Below are positions 1 through 7,779 of a DNA stretch of 32,905 nt, piece after piece. Position 1 is the first letter of the stretch; each line of letters opens with the position of its first letter. This DNA is from an uncultured Erythrobacter sp. GTDB lineage: Bacteria; Pseudomonadota; Alphaproteobacteria; Sphingomonadales; Sphingomonadaceae. A model generated the notes under the pieces. It was not told where the DNA came from, made no database searches, and was given only the letters and a program-made list of their open reading frames with translations. Both the position numbers and the translations under genes were made by a program. The stretch is taken from assembly GCA_913061345.1 (NCBI GenBank), contig CAJXTZ010000020.1, positions 1 to 32,905 on the forward strand. The letters run 5' to 3'.

Positions 1-16
1 TGTGTATAAGAGACAG
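1..16. other. Nextera transposon-end adapter remnant (artefact)
   Basis: The first 16 bases, TGTGTATAAGAGACAG, are the 3' part of the Tn5 mosaic-end adapter used in Nextera libraries. They are not genomic. Read in frame with the following gene they give the spurious N-terminus MYKRQ. Genomic sequence starts at about 17. Confidence 0.97.
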
Positions 17-613
17 TTCCTCGACCTATCAAGCGACGAAGTCACCGACTACTCGCACACAGGGCAGGACGACCAGGCCCTGGTCGGCAGCATCTGGCGC
101 ACGCGCGACGATTCCGACTTCCGCGAGGATATGGGTCTTTCGCTTCTGGCCGGCCTCGTGCGTCTGAAGGGACTGGAAACCCTGCGAGAGGAACTTGCGG
201 CAACCTACAGCCCGTCCGTCTCCAACTCCACCAGCGAAGATTTCGCCGATTTCGGCACCCTCAGCCTTGCGGCGGTCGTCGATCCGGCACAGGCGGACGA
301 GGTGCGCGACATCATCCTGCGCCTTGCTCGCGAATTGCGGGACGAGCCCGTAAGCGATGACTTCCTGCTGCGCGCACGCCAGCCCCTGTTGGAAAACATC
401 CGGCAGTCACGAGAGAACAACGGCTTCTGGATCGGCGTTGCATCCGACGCGCAGAGCGAAGCGGAGCGCCTTGACCGGGTGCGTGAACAGGCAGAGGTCG
501 TGATGAGCTTCACGCCTGCCGAACTTCAGGAACTTGCGCAGAAATACATGGTGCCAGATCGCCGCGCCGACACCCGCATACTCGTCGCGTCCGGTGAGGC
601 AGACGGAGAATAA
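17..613 (+). CDS. M16 family (insulinase/pitrilysin-like) metallopeptidase, C-terminal fragment
   Basis: About 198 residues of the C-terminal end of an M16 peptidase; the 5' part is cut off by the contig end. The piece GQDDQALVGSIWRT, the LREELAATYSPS segment (the R...Y substrate-contact region typical of the second M16 domain) and the helical tail ending in QELAQKYM fit the C-terminal domain of two-domain periplasmic M16 proteins. The zinc-binding HxxEH motif lies in the missing N-terminal half, so activity cannot be judged. The apparent start inside the adapter is false. The gene ends in TAA and is followed after 21 bases by a hairpin that could be its terminator. Confidence 0.85.
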   Translation, partial: FLDLSSDEVTDYSHTGQDDQALVGSIWRTRDDSDFREDMGLSLLAGLVRLKGLETLREELAATYSPSVSNSTSEDFADFGTLSLAAVVDPAQADEVRDIILRLARELRDEPVSDDFLLRARQPLLENIRQSRENNGFWIGVASDAQSEAERLDRVREQAEVVMSFTPAELQELAQKYMVPDRRADTRILVASGEADGE

Positions 614-634
614 GCCAACCAGACTAGCATCGGC

Positions 635-661
635 GGAGGTCGGGCTTCTTGCTCGACCTCC
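635..661 (+). terminator. Hairpin after the M16 peptidase gene
   Basis: Inverted repeat GGAGGTCG / CGACCTCC (8 bp), with three further possible pairs (one of them G-T) inside around a TTCTT loop. It is followed by CCTTCGCATTTT, an imperfect T-tract. It lies between the converging M16 and hydrolase-OsmC genes. On the minus strand there is no T-run, so it fits best as a terminator for the M16 gene. Confidence 0.55.
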
Positions 662-683
662 CCTTCGCATTTTAAGCGAAGAA

Positions 684-1904
684 CTATTCGTCGATCAGCG
701 TCGAATGGATATGCAATTCGCCTTCCAGTGTCTTGTGAACAGGACATTTGTCCGCGATTTCCATCAGCTTCTGGCGTTGCTCCTCGGTCAAATCGCCCGA
801 TAGCTCTATCGCGCGGTCGATCGCCTGGATCGGCACGCCCTTGTCCTCGCAGTCGATACAGTCTTCCAGATGATCGCGGCTGTGCTCCAGCTCTATCCGC
901 ACGTTTTCCAGCGGGATCTTCTTGCGGTCGGCATACATCTTGATCGTCATGCTGGTGCAGGTGCCCAACGCTGCCAGCAGCAGGTCGTAAGGCGTCGGTC
1001 CGTGGTCGCTGCCGCCGAAGCTTGCAGGTTCGTCGGCGATGAATTCATGGTCAGGCGTGCGCACCCCTTGTGCAAACTTGCCGCCAGCGGTCGACACTTC
1101 GACCGTACCTGCAAAGTCCTTGCGCGGCTCCATCGGCAGGTCGGCCAGATAGGGCGTTGCCCAGGTGGCAATCAGGTTGGCTGCATATTCGGCAGAGCCC
1201 GCCTGGGTCAGCAGATGGTCTGCCTTGTCCAGCGCCACGTAACTCTTGGGATGCATCGCCGCTTCGTAGATCAGTCGGGCGTTCTCGATACCGACAACCT
1301 CGTCCTGAGGCGAATGCAGCACCATCAGGGGCAGGCCAAGGCTGGCAATGCGCTCTGCCTGCGGCTGGTCTCTGCCCTGTTCCAGAAATTCGCGGGCGAT
1401 GCGAAACTTGCGTCCCGCCAACGTTACTTCGCCTTCTCCGCGATCCTCGATATCCTGCACGGCATCACCGAAATGTTCGAACACGTGGGCTGCATCGTAG
1501 GGTGCGTTCAGCGTGGCCACGGCGCGAAGCTGCGGAATCTGCCCCGCCGCCGCTAGCGCCGCTGCACCGCCCAGCGAATGGCCGATCAGCAGTACGGGCG
1601 GCAGTCCGCGATCCGCCAGCGCCTTGGCGGCGCAGGTCAGGTCCTCGACATTGGTGACAAAACCGGCGTTGGCGAAATCGCCGTCGCTGCCGCCAAGACC
1701 GGTAAAATCGAAACGCAGCACGGCAATGCCCTTGGTCGCCAGCGCGGACGCCACGCGGGTGGCGGCGTGGCTCTGCTTCGTGCACGTAAAGCAATGCGCA
1801 AACAGCGCAGCGGCGCGGGGCTTGTTGTAAAGCGGCAGTTCCAGCCGTCCGTCCAGCGATTGCCCATCCTTGCCCATGAAGGTGAATTTTTCGGTCGAAA
1901 TCAT
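684..1904 (-). CDS. Bifunctional alpha/beta hydrolase / OsmC family protein
   Basis: A 406-residue two-domain protein. Residues 1 to about 250 are an alpha/beta hydrolase with the nucleophile elbow GHSLGG (Ser about 110), Asp about 200 (SPQDEVV) and His about 229 (KADHLL), so a full triad is visible. Residues about 265-405 are an OsmC/Ohr-type domain with two cysteines (ALGTCTS about 315, DKCPVH about 386), the usual pair of thiol-dependent peroxidases. This fusion is a known bacterial architecture. The hydrolase substrate is unknown, and a role in detoxifying organic hydroperoxides or esters is inferred. ATG start at 1904. It is divergent from purS across 284 bp in which I see no other gene. 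Confidence 0.9.
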   Translation of the reverse strand: MISTEKFTFMGKDGQSLDGRLELPLYNKPRAAALFAHCFTCTKQSHAATRVASALATKGIAVLRFDFTGLGGSDGDFANAGFVTNVEDLTCAAKALADRGLPPVLLIGHSLGGAAALAAAGQIPQLRAVATLNAPYDAAHVFEHFGDAVQDIEDRGEGEVTLAGRKFRIAREFLEQGRDQPQAERIASLGLPLMVLHSPQDEVVGIENARLIYEAAMHPKSYVALDKADHLLTQAGSAEYAANLIATWATPYLADLPMEPRKDFAGTVEVSTAGGKFAQGVRTPDHEFIADEPASFGGSDHGPTPYDLLLAALGTCTSMTIKMYADRKKIPLENVRIELEHSRDHLEDCIDCEDKGVPIQAIDRAIELSGDLTEEQRQKLMEIADKCPVHKTLEGELHIHSTLIDE

Positions 1905-2188
1905 ATGTTCTGGCCCCTTTCCCGCGTGCCTGTCCTACGCATCAGCAACATCCTAACGCGCTATGCGATGCAACCGTTTCCATCCTGCACCCTCCGCCTA
2001 CTTTGAACGAGCTGAGCGATGCGAACGATTTCCGCTTTAGGACCGTGTTCCATGTGTTCCACATTGGTTGGAAATTTGGCGCGCGTCCACGGTGCAGCGA
2101 TGCCTGGCCCTTGCAGGAATCGCCCTCAATCTCCATAGGCAGCGGCAAATTGACGCTACCTACCACCACGCCGCGAAAGGCCCGTGCC

Positions 2189-2422
2189 ATGAAAGTCCGC
2201 ATCCATGTAAGCCTGAAGCCCGGCGTGCTCGATCCACAGGGCCGCGCCGTCCATCACGCGCTGGACGGGTTGGGGTTCAAGGGCGTGAACGACGTGCGCA
2301 TCGGACGCCTGGTGGAAATGGAAGTGGCCGATGACACCAGCGATGAAGCGCTGGACGACATGTGCCAGAAGCTGCTCGCCAACATGGTGATCGAAAACTA
2401 CCGCATCGAGAAGGTTGGCTGA
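2189..2422 (+). CDS. purS: Phosphoribosylformylglycinamidine synthase subunit PurS
   Basis: A 77-residue protein ([18 protein letters not shown]...), the normal size for PurS. PurS bridges PurQ and PurL in the three-part FGAM synthase, which converts FGAR and glutamine to FGAM in purine synthesis. The ATG at 2189 was chosen because the PurS family begins with this MKVR(I/V) strand; the open frame extends upstream but without family character. Its TGA shares one base with the purQ ATG (TGATG), so translation is probably coupled. The 1905-2188 gap upstream holds no recognisable gene; the purC gene often found before purS in relatives is absent here. Confidence 0.93.
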   Translation: MKVRIHVSLKPGVLDPQGRAVHHALDGLGFKGVNDVRIGRLVEMEVADDTSDEALDDMCQKLLANMVIENYRIEKVG

Positions 2423-3093
2423 TGAAAACCGCCGTCGTCACGTTTCCCGGTTCCAACTGCGACCGCGACATGTGGGTCGCACTGCGCGATGTATCGAGCA
2501 AGGATCCGGTAAAGGTCTGGCATGGCGATGCCGACCTTCCCGATGGCCTCGATTTCATCGCCCTCCCCGGCGGCTTCTCCTATGGCGATTACCTGCGCAG
2601 CGGCGCGATGGCTGCCAACAGCCCGATCATGCGCTCCGTGAAGGCGGCGGCGGATCGCGGCGTGCCGGTGCTGGGCGTCTGCAATGGCTTTCAGGTGCTG
2701 ACGGAGGCACAATTGCTGCCCGGCGCCTTGATGCGCAATGCAGCGCAGCATTTCATTTGCCGCACCGTGCCCCTGCGGGTGGAGAACGCCGACAGCCTGT
2801 TCACAAGTGCCTATTCCGGTGGTGAGACGATCCATATTCCCGTGGCTCATCACGATGGTAATTACTTCGCCGCTGACGATGTTCTCGATAGGCTCGAAGG
2901 AGAAGGCCGCGTGGCGTTCCGCTACGAGGAGAACTCCAATGGTTCACGCCGCGATATCGCCGGTATTCTGAACCATCGCGGCAACGTGCTGGGCATGATG
3001 CCCCACCCCGAACGCGCAATCGAAGCCGACCATGGTGGCAGCGATGGCCGACGATTGTTCGAAGGCGTAATCGGAAGCCTGGTGGAGGCCTAG
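2422..3093 (+). CDS. purQ: Phosphoribosylformylglycinamidine synthase, glutaminase subunit PurQ
   Basis: 223 residues, the usual PurQ length. This class I glutamine amidotransferase releases ammonia from glutamine for FGAM synthesis by PurL. The nucleophile Cys87 sits in GVCNGFQ, and the His/Glu of the triad are in the C-terminal MMPHPERA motif. PGSNCDRD at the N-terminus and [17 protein letters not shown] are characteristic PurQ segments. The start overlaps the purS stop by one base. purL, the synthetase subunit, is not in the window. The gene is followed by a hairpin with a T-rich tail. Confidence 0.95.
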   Translation: MKTAVVTFPGSNCDRDMWVALRDVSSKDPVKVWHGDADLPDGLDFIALPGGFSYGDYLRSGAMAANSPIMRSVKAAADRGVPVLGVCNGFQVLTEAQLLPGALMRNAAQHFICRTVPLRVENADSLFTSAYSGGETIHIPVAHHDGNYFAADDVLDRLEGEGRVAFRYEENSNGSRRDIAGILNHRGNVLGMMPHPERAIEADHGGSDGRRLFEGVIGSLVEA

Positions 3094-3118
3094 TTCGTTG
3101 GTCCCTCAATCGCCGGGC

Positions 3119-3147
3119 GCGGGCCGTCCGGCCTGCCTGGTTTTCTT
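3119..3147 (+). terminator. Probable terminator of purSQ
   Basis: An 8-bp stem GCGGGCCG / CGGCCTGC (one G-T pair) with a very tight loop, followed four bases later by TTTTCTT. It begins 26 bases after the purQ stop. The T-tract is not adjacent to the stem, so efficiency is uncertain. Confidence 0.45.
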
Positions 3148-3162
3148 CGCATAAGCTCGGAC

Positions 3163-3325
3163 GCGCAATTGCGCTTGCGGTCGAAAAAGCGACCGATCCC
3201 CGCAAGAATGTTAGCTTTCCTACGAGTTCGGGTTGCGACTAGCGAGCCGCACGGCCAAACGGCCGTCCGCAGCGGGCGCAGCTTGCCTGCGCGTTTAGCG
3301 AGGAGGAAGCCGCGGAGGCGGCTTC
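3163..3325. repeat. Cluster of intergenic palindromes, REP-like
   Basis: Five separate inverted repeats fall in about 160 bp between purQ and the GGDEF-EAL gene. They are a perfect 12-bp palindrome GCGCAATTGCGC (3163-3174), GGTCG/CGACC (3179-3194), ACGGCC-AAAC-GGCCGT (3251-3266), GCGCAG/CTGCGC (3276-3292) and GAAGCCGC-GGAG-GCGGCTTC (3306-3325). The last one is flanked by GTTTA and TAAAC. None is followed by a T-run. The arrangement looks like a REP/BIME-type dispersed element, but no second copy occurs in this window. Confidence 0.45.
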
Positions 3326-3335
3326 GTAAACTAAA

Positions 3336-5696
3336 TTATGCAGCGCGGCTGCTTTTGCGGCTTTTTACCACCAGAGAGCGGGCTTCCAGCGCCTTCATGG
3401 GGCGGCCGAAATAATAACCCTGGATCTTGGTGCAGCCCAGTTCGCGAATCAGGGCCGCCTGGTCGCCGTCTTCCACGCCCTCGGCGGTCGTGGTCATTTC
3501 CAGGCTGCGCGCCATGGCGACCACTGCGCGGATGATGGCGAGGCTTTCCTGGCTGTCATGCGTGGCGCCCTGAACGAAGCTTTTGTCCACCTTGATCGTG
3601 GAAAACCGCAATGTGCGCAAGTAGCCGAGCGAAGAGTAACCGGTGCCAAAATCATCGAGTGCAATGGAGCAGCCGAGCGCCATGATCTCCTCCAGCGCCT
3701 GGCGCGCAATACGTCCATCGCGCAAGAAGACGCTCTCGGTGACTTCCACCTCCAGCCGGTGGGCGGACAGCCCGGTATCAGCCAGCGCGCGCACCACAGT
3801 TGACGCGAAATTGGGTTCCAGCAATTGCTCGCCCGATACGTTTACCGCCACCTTAATCTCGTCGGGCCAGCGCACCGCCTCGCGGCAGGCTTCGTACAGC
3901 ACCCATTCGCCGATTGGGACAATCAAACGGGTGTCTTCGGCCAGCGGAATGAACTTGGCGGGGCTGACAAACCCGTGTTCTTCACTGTTCCAGCGCAGCA
4001 ATGCCTCGAAACTCACCACCGTCTCACTGCGGGCGTTGACGACGGGCTGGAAGTTCAATTCCAGTTCGTTCTTGCTGATTGCACGACGCAGGGACAGTTC
4101 CAGCTTGCGCCGCTCCTCTGCATCTGCGTGCATGGAGGGCACGTAGCGATAATGCGTGTTACCGCCCTCGTCCTTCGCCCGGTAGAGCGCGAGATCGGCA
4201 TTGCGCATAAGGGTCTCCACCGAAGAACCATCGCGCGGCCCCACCGCAGAACCGACGCTTGCGCCGACGAACAGGGTATGATTGTCGATCGTATAAGGCT
4301 GCGAAAGAGCCTCGATTATGGCATCGGCCAGCCGGTCGACGCGGCCTTTTTCGCTGGCATCCCGAATGACGACAGCGAACTCATCGCCGCCCAATCGCCC
4401 GCACTGCTCGTTCTCTGTGATGACACTGTCGAGGCGTTTGGACACGCTGGCCAGCAACCGGTCGCCCAACTGGTGCCCAAGCGAATCGTTTACCGCCTTG
4501 AAGCGATCAAGGTCGATCATCAGGAATGCGCAGCGCGATTTCCATTGTTCCGAATAACTCATGGCATCGCCAAGCGCTTCTGTCAGCATAAGTCGGTTGG
4601 GAAGGCCCGTAAGCGTATCGTAGCGCGCCAGATAGGCGATCTTCTCGTCGCGATCGCGCTGCTCCGTAACGTCGGAACCGACCCCGCGAAAACCGATGTA
4701 GCTGCCGTTATCATCATACATCGGAGTGCCGGAAAGCTCCCACCAGCGATGCCCGGTCTCCAGATAAACCTGCACCAGAAGGTTGGAGAAATGCTCGCGG
4801 CGTTTCAGTTTCTCGGCAAGTTCATGAAGGCTGCGTGGAAAATCCCCGCTTTCCCATGTGGACCCGGCGATCAGCATTATAAAGCTTTCGCCCTCCAGCT
4901 TCTCTGGCACGCAGCCGAAGGCAAAGGCGAAGCGCGGGGACGCAGATCGAATCCGGCGATTGGTATCAACTTGCCAGAGCCAATCCGACTCCTTCTCTTC
5001 GAATTCGCGCAGCAGGAGGGATACCACTTCGTCCTTCTCCGCAACGCCGGCCTCGGCGATCTTGGCGGAGAGATAAGTTCGCGCAGACCGCAGGGCGCCT
5101 GCAACTATAGTCATCGTATAAACAGCGGCGGCGATGGCGAACAGAAAATCGCCCGTCAGAATGAACGATGCGACGCCCGCCGTGCCTACTACCAGGTCGA
5201 ACACGACGATTGCCACGGGCGCGCTGGCCATCGTCGCCGCGCTTCCCGCTATCAGCATGGCGGCCACGGCCCAGAGTGCGTAATGGTCCGTCGTCGTACC
5301 CTGGGGCACGAAGAACAAGAGCGCCGCGACCCAGGGAATGGTACACCCCGCAACGCCCAGCGCCTGGCACGTAAACTCGTTCCACTGCACGCCGCGTGCT
5401 TCGATATCGATGAAATTCCGGTCGATCCGACCGACATTCCACACGGCAGCAATGATGCTGAGCATCCACCCGGCCAAAGCCCAATGCGCTACGCTTTGCA
5501 TATAGAGCCCGACAGCCAGCATCGCTGCCAGTCCGTGGGCCGTGATCCGAATGGTAGAGACTTTGTGCAATTCGGAGTACTGGAGCGTGCGCAGCCGGGT
5601 CCAGTCCCCGTCACTCGGTTCGCGCAGTCCGATCACCTGCAGAAATCCCATCTGCAGCGGAAGTGTCGGTAATCCAGAATGTTTATCGCTCACCAC
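3336..5696 (-). CDS. Membrane GGDEF-EAL c-di-GMP signalling protein with PAS domain
   Basis: A 786-residue protein. Residues about 50-205 contain several hydrophobic membrane segments, about 235-350 form a PAS/PAC sensor, about 355-515 a GGDEF domain and about 530-775 an EAL domain. GGDEF is intact (436-440). The RxxD inhibitory site expected before it is absent (TENE at that place). The EAL side has EALLRW (E564), VNVSGEQL, EVTES, LDDFGTGYSSL, IKVDKSFV, AEGVED and IQGYYFGRP, so the phosphodiesterase site also looks complete. It may therefore make or degrade c-di-GMP. The start is GTG at 5696 (a second GTG follows at 5693, an ATG at 5651). It lies 68 bp after glmS on the same strand. A hairpin just upstream overlaps its probable ribosome-binding region. 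Confidence 0.92.
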   Translation of the reverse strand: MVSDKHSGLPTLPLQMGFLQVIGLREPSDGDWTRLRTLQYSELHKVSTIRITAHGLAAMLAVGLYMQSVAHWALAGWMLSIIAAVWNVGRIDRNFIDIEARGVQWNEFTCQALGVAGCTIPWVAALLFFVPQGTTTDHYALWAVAAMLIAGSAATMASAPVAIVVFDLVVGTAGVASFILTGDFLFAIAAAVYTMTIVAGALRSARTYLSAKIAEAGVAEKDEVVSLLLREFEEKESDWLWQVDTNRRIRSASPRFAFAFGCVPEKLEGESFIMLIAGSTWESGDFPRSLHELAEKLKRREHFSNLLVQVYLETGHRWWELSGTPMYDDNGSYIGFRGVGSDVTEQRDRDEKIAYLARYDTLTGLPNRLMLTEALGDAMSYSEQWKSRCAFLMIDLDRFKAVNDSLGHQLGDRLLASVSKRLDSVITENEQCGRLGGDEFAVVIRDASEKGRVDRLADAIIEALSQPYTIDNHTLFVGASVGSAVGPRDGSSVETLMRNADLALYRAKDEGGNTHYRYVPSMHADAEERRKLELSLRRAISKNELELNFQPVVNARSETVVSFEALLRWNSEEHGFVSPAKFIPLAEDTRLIVPIGEWVLYEACREAVRWPDEIKVAVNVSGEQLLEPNFASTVVRALADTGLSAHRLEVEVTESVFLRDGRIARQALEEIMALGCSIALDDFGTGYSSLGYLRTLRFSTIKVDKSFVQGATHDSQESLAIIRAVVAMARSLEMTTTAEGVEDGDQAALIRELGCTKIQGYYFGRPMKALEARSLVVKSRKSSRAA

Positions 5697-5704
5697 CCCG
5701 CACT

Positions 5705-5729
5705 ACCCCGCCAATAGTTATTGGGGGGT
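5705..5729 (-). promoter_or_regulatory. Hairpin over the translation start region of the GGDEF-EAL gene
   Basis: Inverted repeat of 11 pairs with one bulge: CCAATA/TATTGG inside ACCCC/GGGGT, loop of two bases. It lies 8 nt upstream of the GTG start in the transcript. Its 3' arm contains GGCGGGG, the best ribosome-binding candidate. There is no T-run, so it is not a typical glmS terminator. A role in translation control is inferred. Confidence 0.4.
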
Positions 5730-5764
5730 AAAGCGCAGGGACCGTTTCTGAATTAAATTACTGA

Positions 5765-7588
5765 TTATTCCACAGTAACCGACTTGGCCAGGTTGCGCGG
5801 CTGATCCACATCCGTGCCCTTTGCCACCGCCACATGATAGGCCAGCAACTGCACAGGCACCGCGTAAACCAGAGGGGCGATGAGCGGGTGCACCTTGGGC
5901 ATTTCGATCACGGCCATGCAATCCTCACCCGCCTGCTTGATACCCGCCTTGTCAGATATAAGCACGACCTTGCCGCCACGTGCCTGCACTTCCTGCATGT
6001 TCGAAACCGTCTTTTCGAACAATGGGCCTGATGGCGCCAGAACGATCACCGGAACGGTATCGTCGATCAATGCAATCGGACCGTGCTTCATCTCACCGCT
6101 GGCATAGCCTTCGGCATGAATATAGCTGATTTCCTTCAGCTTCAGCGCGCCTTCCAGTGCCAGGGGGAAATCTGCGCCGCGGCCCAGATAAAGCACGTCG
6201 CGGGCAGGCGCGATAAGGTGCGCCATGCTCGCGATGTCCTCGTCATGGTCCAGCGCGGCGTTGAGGCAAGCAGGTGCCTCCAGCAGGTGCTGGACCACTT
6301 CCGCTTCTTCCGCGCGATCCATCAGCCCTTTTTTTACCGCCAAATGGGCCGACAGGGCGGCCAGCACTGCCAGCTGGCAGGTGAAGGCCTTGGTGGATGC
6401 CACACCGATTTCAGGGCCTGCGTGGGTGGGCAGCAGTAGATCTGCCTCCCGCGCCATGGAACTGGTGGGCACGTTAACCACTGCAGCGATGACCTGCCCC
6501 TGTTCCCGGCAGTGACGCAAAGCTGCAAGCGTATCCGCCGTCTCGCCGCTTTGCGAGATGAACAAGGCCAGCCCTCCTTCGGGCAGCACCGGCTCGCGAT
6601 AGCGAAATTCGCTAGCGAAATCGATGTCCACCGGCACACGAGCGAACTGCTCGAACCAGTATTTCGCCACCATCGCCGCATAATAGGATGTGCCACAAGC
6701 GACGATCGTCACACGGTTTATCGCGGAGATATCGAAATCGATTTGCGGCAGGGCAACCCGCTGTTCGCCGGGGCGAAGATAGGATCGCAGAGTCTGCGCG
6801 ACCACGGTCGGCTGCTCGAATATCTCCTTCTGCATGAAGTGGTTGTAGTTGCCCTTTTCAATCATCGCGGCAGTCGCGCCGGACGCCTGGACGGCACGTT
6901 CCACCGTATTACCGTCAAGATCGCGGATACTGGCGCTGTCCTTCGTGATCGTGACCCAGTCACCTTCTTCCAGATAGGCGATCTGCTGCGTCAGCGGGGC
7001 AAGTGCGAGCGCGTCTGAGCCGAGATACATCTCGCCTTCTCCGTACCCCACAACCAGCGGAGAACCGAGCCGAGCGCCAATCAGCATGTCCGGATAGTCG
7101 CGGAAGGCGATAGCCAGCGCGAATGCACCGCGGAGGCGGGGCAGTACCTCGGCCACCGCGTCTTCCGGCGACCGGCCCTGTTCGATCCGGCGCGAGATTA
7201 GGTGGACGACGACCTCGGTATCGGTTTCGCTTTCGAAAGTGCGGCCATCGGCGCGCAGCTCATCCCGCAATTCCTTGAAATTTTCGATGATTCCGTTGTG
7301 CACGAGAGCAACGTGCGGTGTCGCATGCGGATGCGCGTTCTTTTCAACCGGCGCGCCATGGGTAGCCCAGCGGGTATGGGCGATGCCGGTGCTGCCAGAA
7401 GCGGGATTTTCCGCAAGTTCCTCGACGAGGGCTCCCAGCTTGCCTTCGGCCCGGCGGCGCGTCAGCTTGCCGTCATCCGCAGTGCAGATGCCTGCGCTGT
7501 CATATCCGCGATATTCCATCCGCCGCAGGCCGTCCACCAATCGCGCAGCGACATCGCTATGGCCCACAATTCCGATAATTCCGCACAT
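5765..7588 (-). CDS. glmS: Glutamine-fructose-6-phosphate aminotransferase (isomerizing) GlmS
   Basis: 607 residues, the normal length. It converts fructose-6-phosphate and glutamine to glucosamine-6-phosphate, the first step towards UDP-GlcNAc. It begins MCGIIGIVGH with the catalytic Cys2. The N-terminal glutaminase half (to about 225) carries RWATHGAP and HNGIIENF, and two SIS sugar-binding domains follow (FISQSGETADTLAAL, then EISYIHAEGYASGEMKHGP). The end KSVTVE is the expected C-terminal tail. AGGGAC lies a few bases before the ATG. Same strand as glmU, 183 bp downstream of it. Confidence 0.97.
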   Translation of the reverse strand: MCGIIGIVGHSDVAARLVDGLRRMEYRGYDSAGICTADDGKLTRRRAEGKLGALVEELAENPASGSTGIAHTRWATHGAPVEKNAHPHATPHVALVHNGIIENFKELRDELRADGRTFESETDTEVVVHLISRRIEQGRSPEDAVAEVLPRLRGAFALAIAFRDYPDMLIGARLGSPLVVGYGEGEMYLGSDALALAPLTQQIAYLEEGDWVTITKDSASIRDLDGNTVERAVQASGATAAMIEKGNYNHFMQKEIFEQPTVVAQTLRSYLRPGEQRVALPQIDFDISAINRVTIVACGTSYYAAMVAKYWFEQFARVPVDIDFASEFRYREPVLPEGGLALFISQSGETADTLAALRHCREQGQVIAAVVNVPTSSMAREADLLLPTHAGPEIGVASTKAFTCQLAVLAALSAHLAVKKGLMDRAEEAEVVQHLLEAPACLNAALDHDEDIASMAHLIAPARDVLYLGRGADFPLALEGALKLKEISYIHAEGYASGEMKHGPIALIDDTVPVIVLAPSGPLFEKTVSNMQEVQARGGKVVLISDKAGIKQAGEDCMAVIEMPKVHPLIAPLVYAVPVQLLAYHVAVAKGTDVDQPRNLAKSVTVE

Positions 7589-7701
7589 GGCGTAGGTCCC
7601 TGATTTCTGTTCGCTGCCTTTTAGGCGACGATATTCGTATAAAGGGTGAAAACTCGCGCGGCGGTCCCTGCCAGCAAGATGCTGAACAGCGAATGGCCGT
7701 G

Positions 7702-7779
7702 TCAGCTACCGAGAATGGAAGGTTCCGCATCGAAGGGCACGGGTGTCAACTGCTCGTCGGTGAGGGTGCGATCAGCCAT
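7702..7779 (-). CDS. Possible 25-residue ORF between glmU and glmS
   Basis: A short frame, MADRTLTDEQLTPVPFDAEP then five more residues, starts at an ATG that overlaps the glmU stop by 8 bases and ends with TGA 113 bp before glmS. The overlap would allow coupled translation. No good Shine-Dalgarno is visible (only AAAAGG immediately before the ATG). It matches nothing I recognise and may be chance. Confidence 0.2.
   Translation of the reverse strand: MADRTLTDEQLTPVPFDAEPSILGS

Noticed and set aside
2003..2188. In-frame extension of purS upstream to 2003
   Set aside because: The extra 62 residues have no PurS character; PurS proteins are about 80 residues and start at MKVR.
3169..3414. Arginine-rich open frame in the purQ/GGDEF-EAL gap
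   Set aside because: It is the translation of the palindrome array and runs into the opposite gene; no ribosome-binding site or family character.
3825..5672. A 615-codon open frame antisense to the GGDEF-EAL gene
   Set aside because: A shadow frame produced by GC-rich codon use on the other strand; the minus-strand protein has all GGDEF and EAL motifs.
7589..7771. glmS-type ribozyme or riboswitch before glmS
   Set aside because: No glmS ribozyme core is visible, and that element is known from Gram-positive bacteria.
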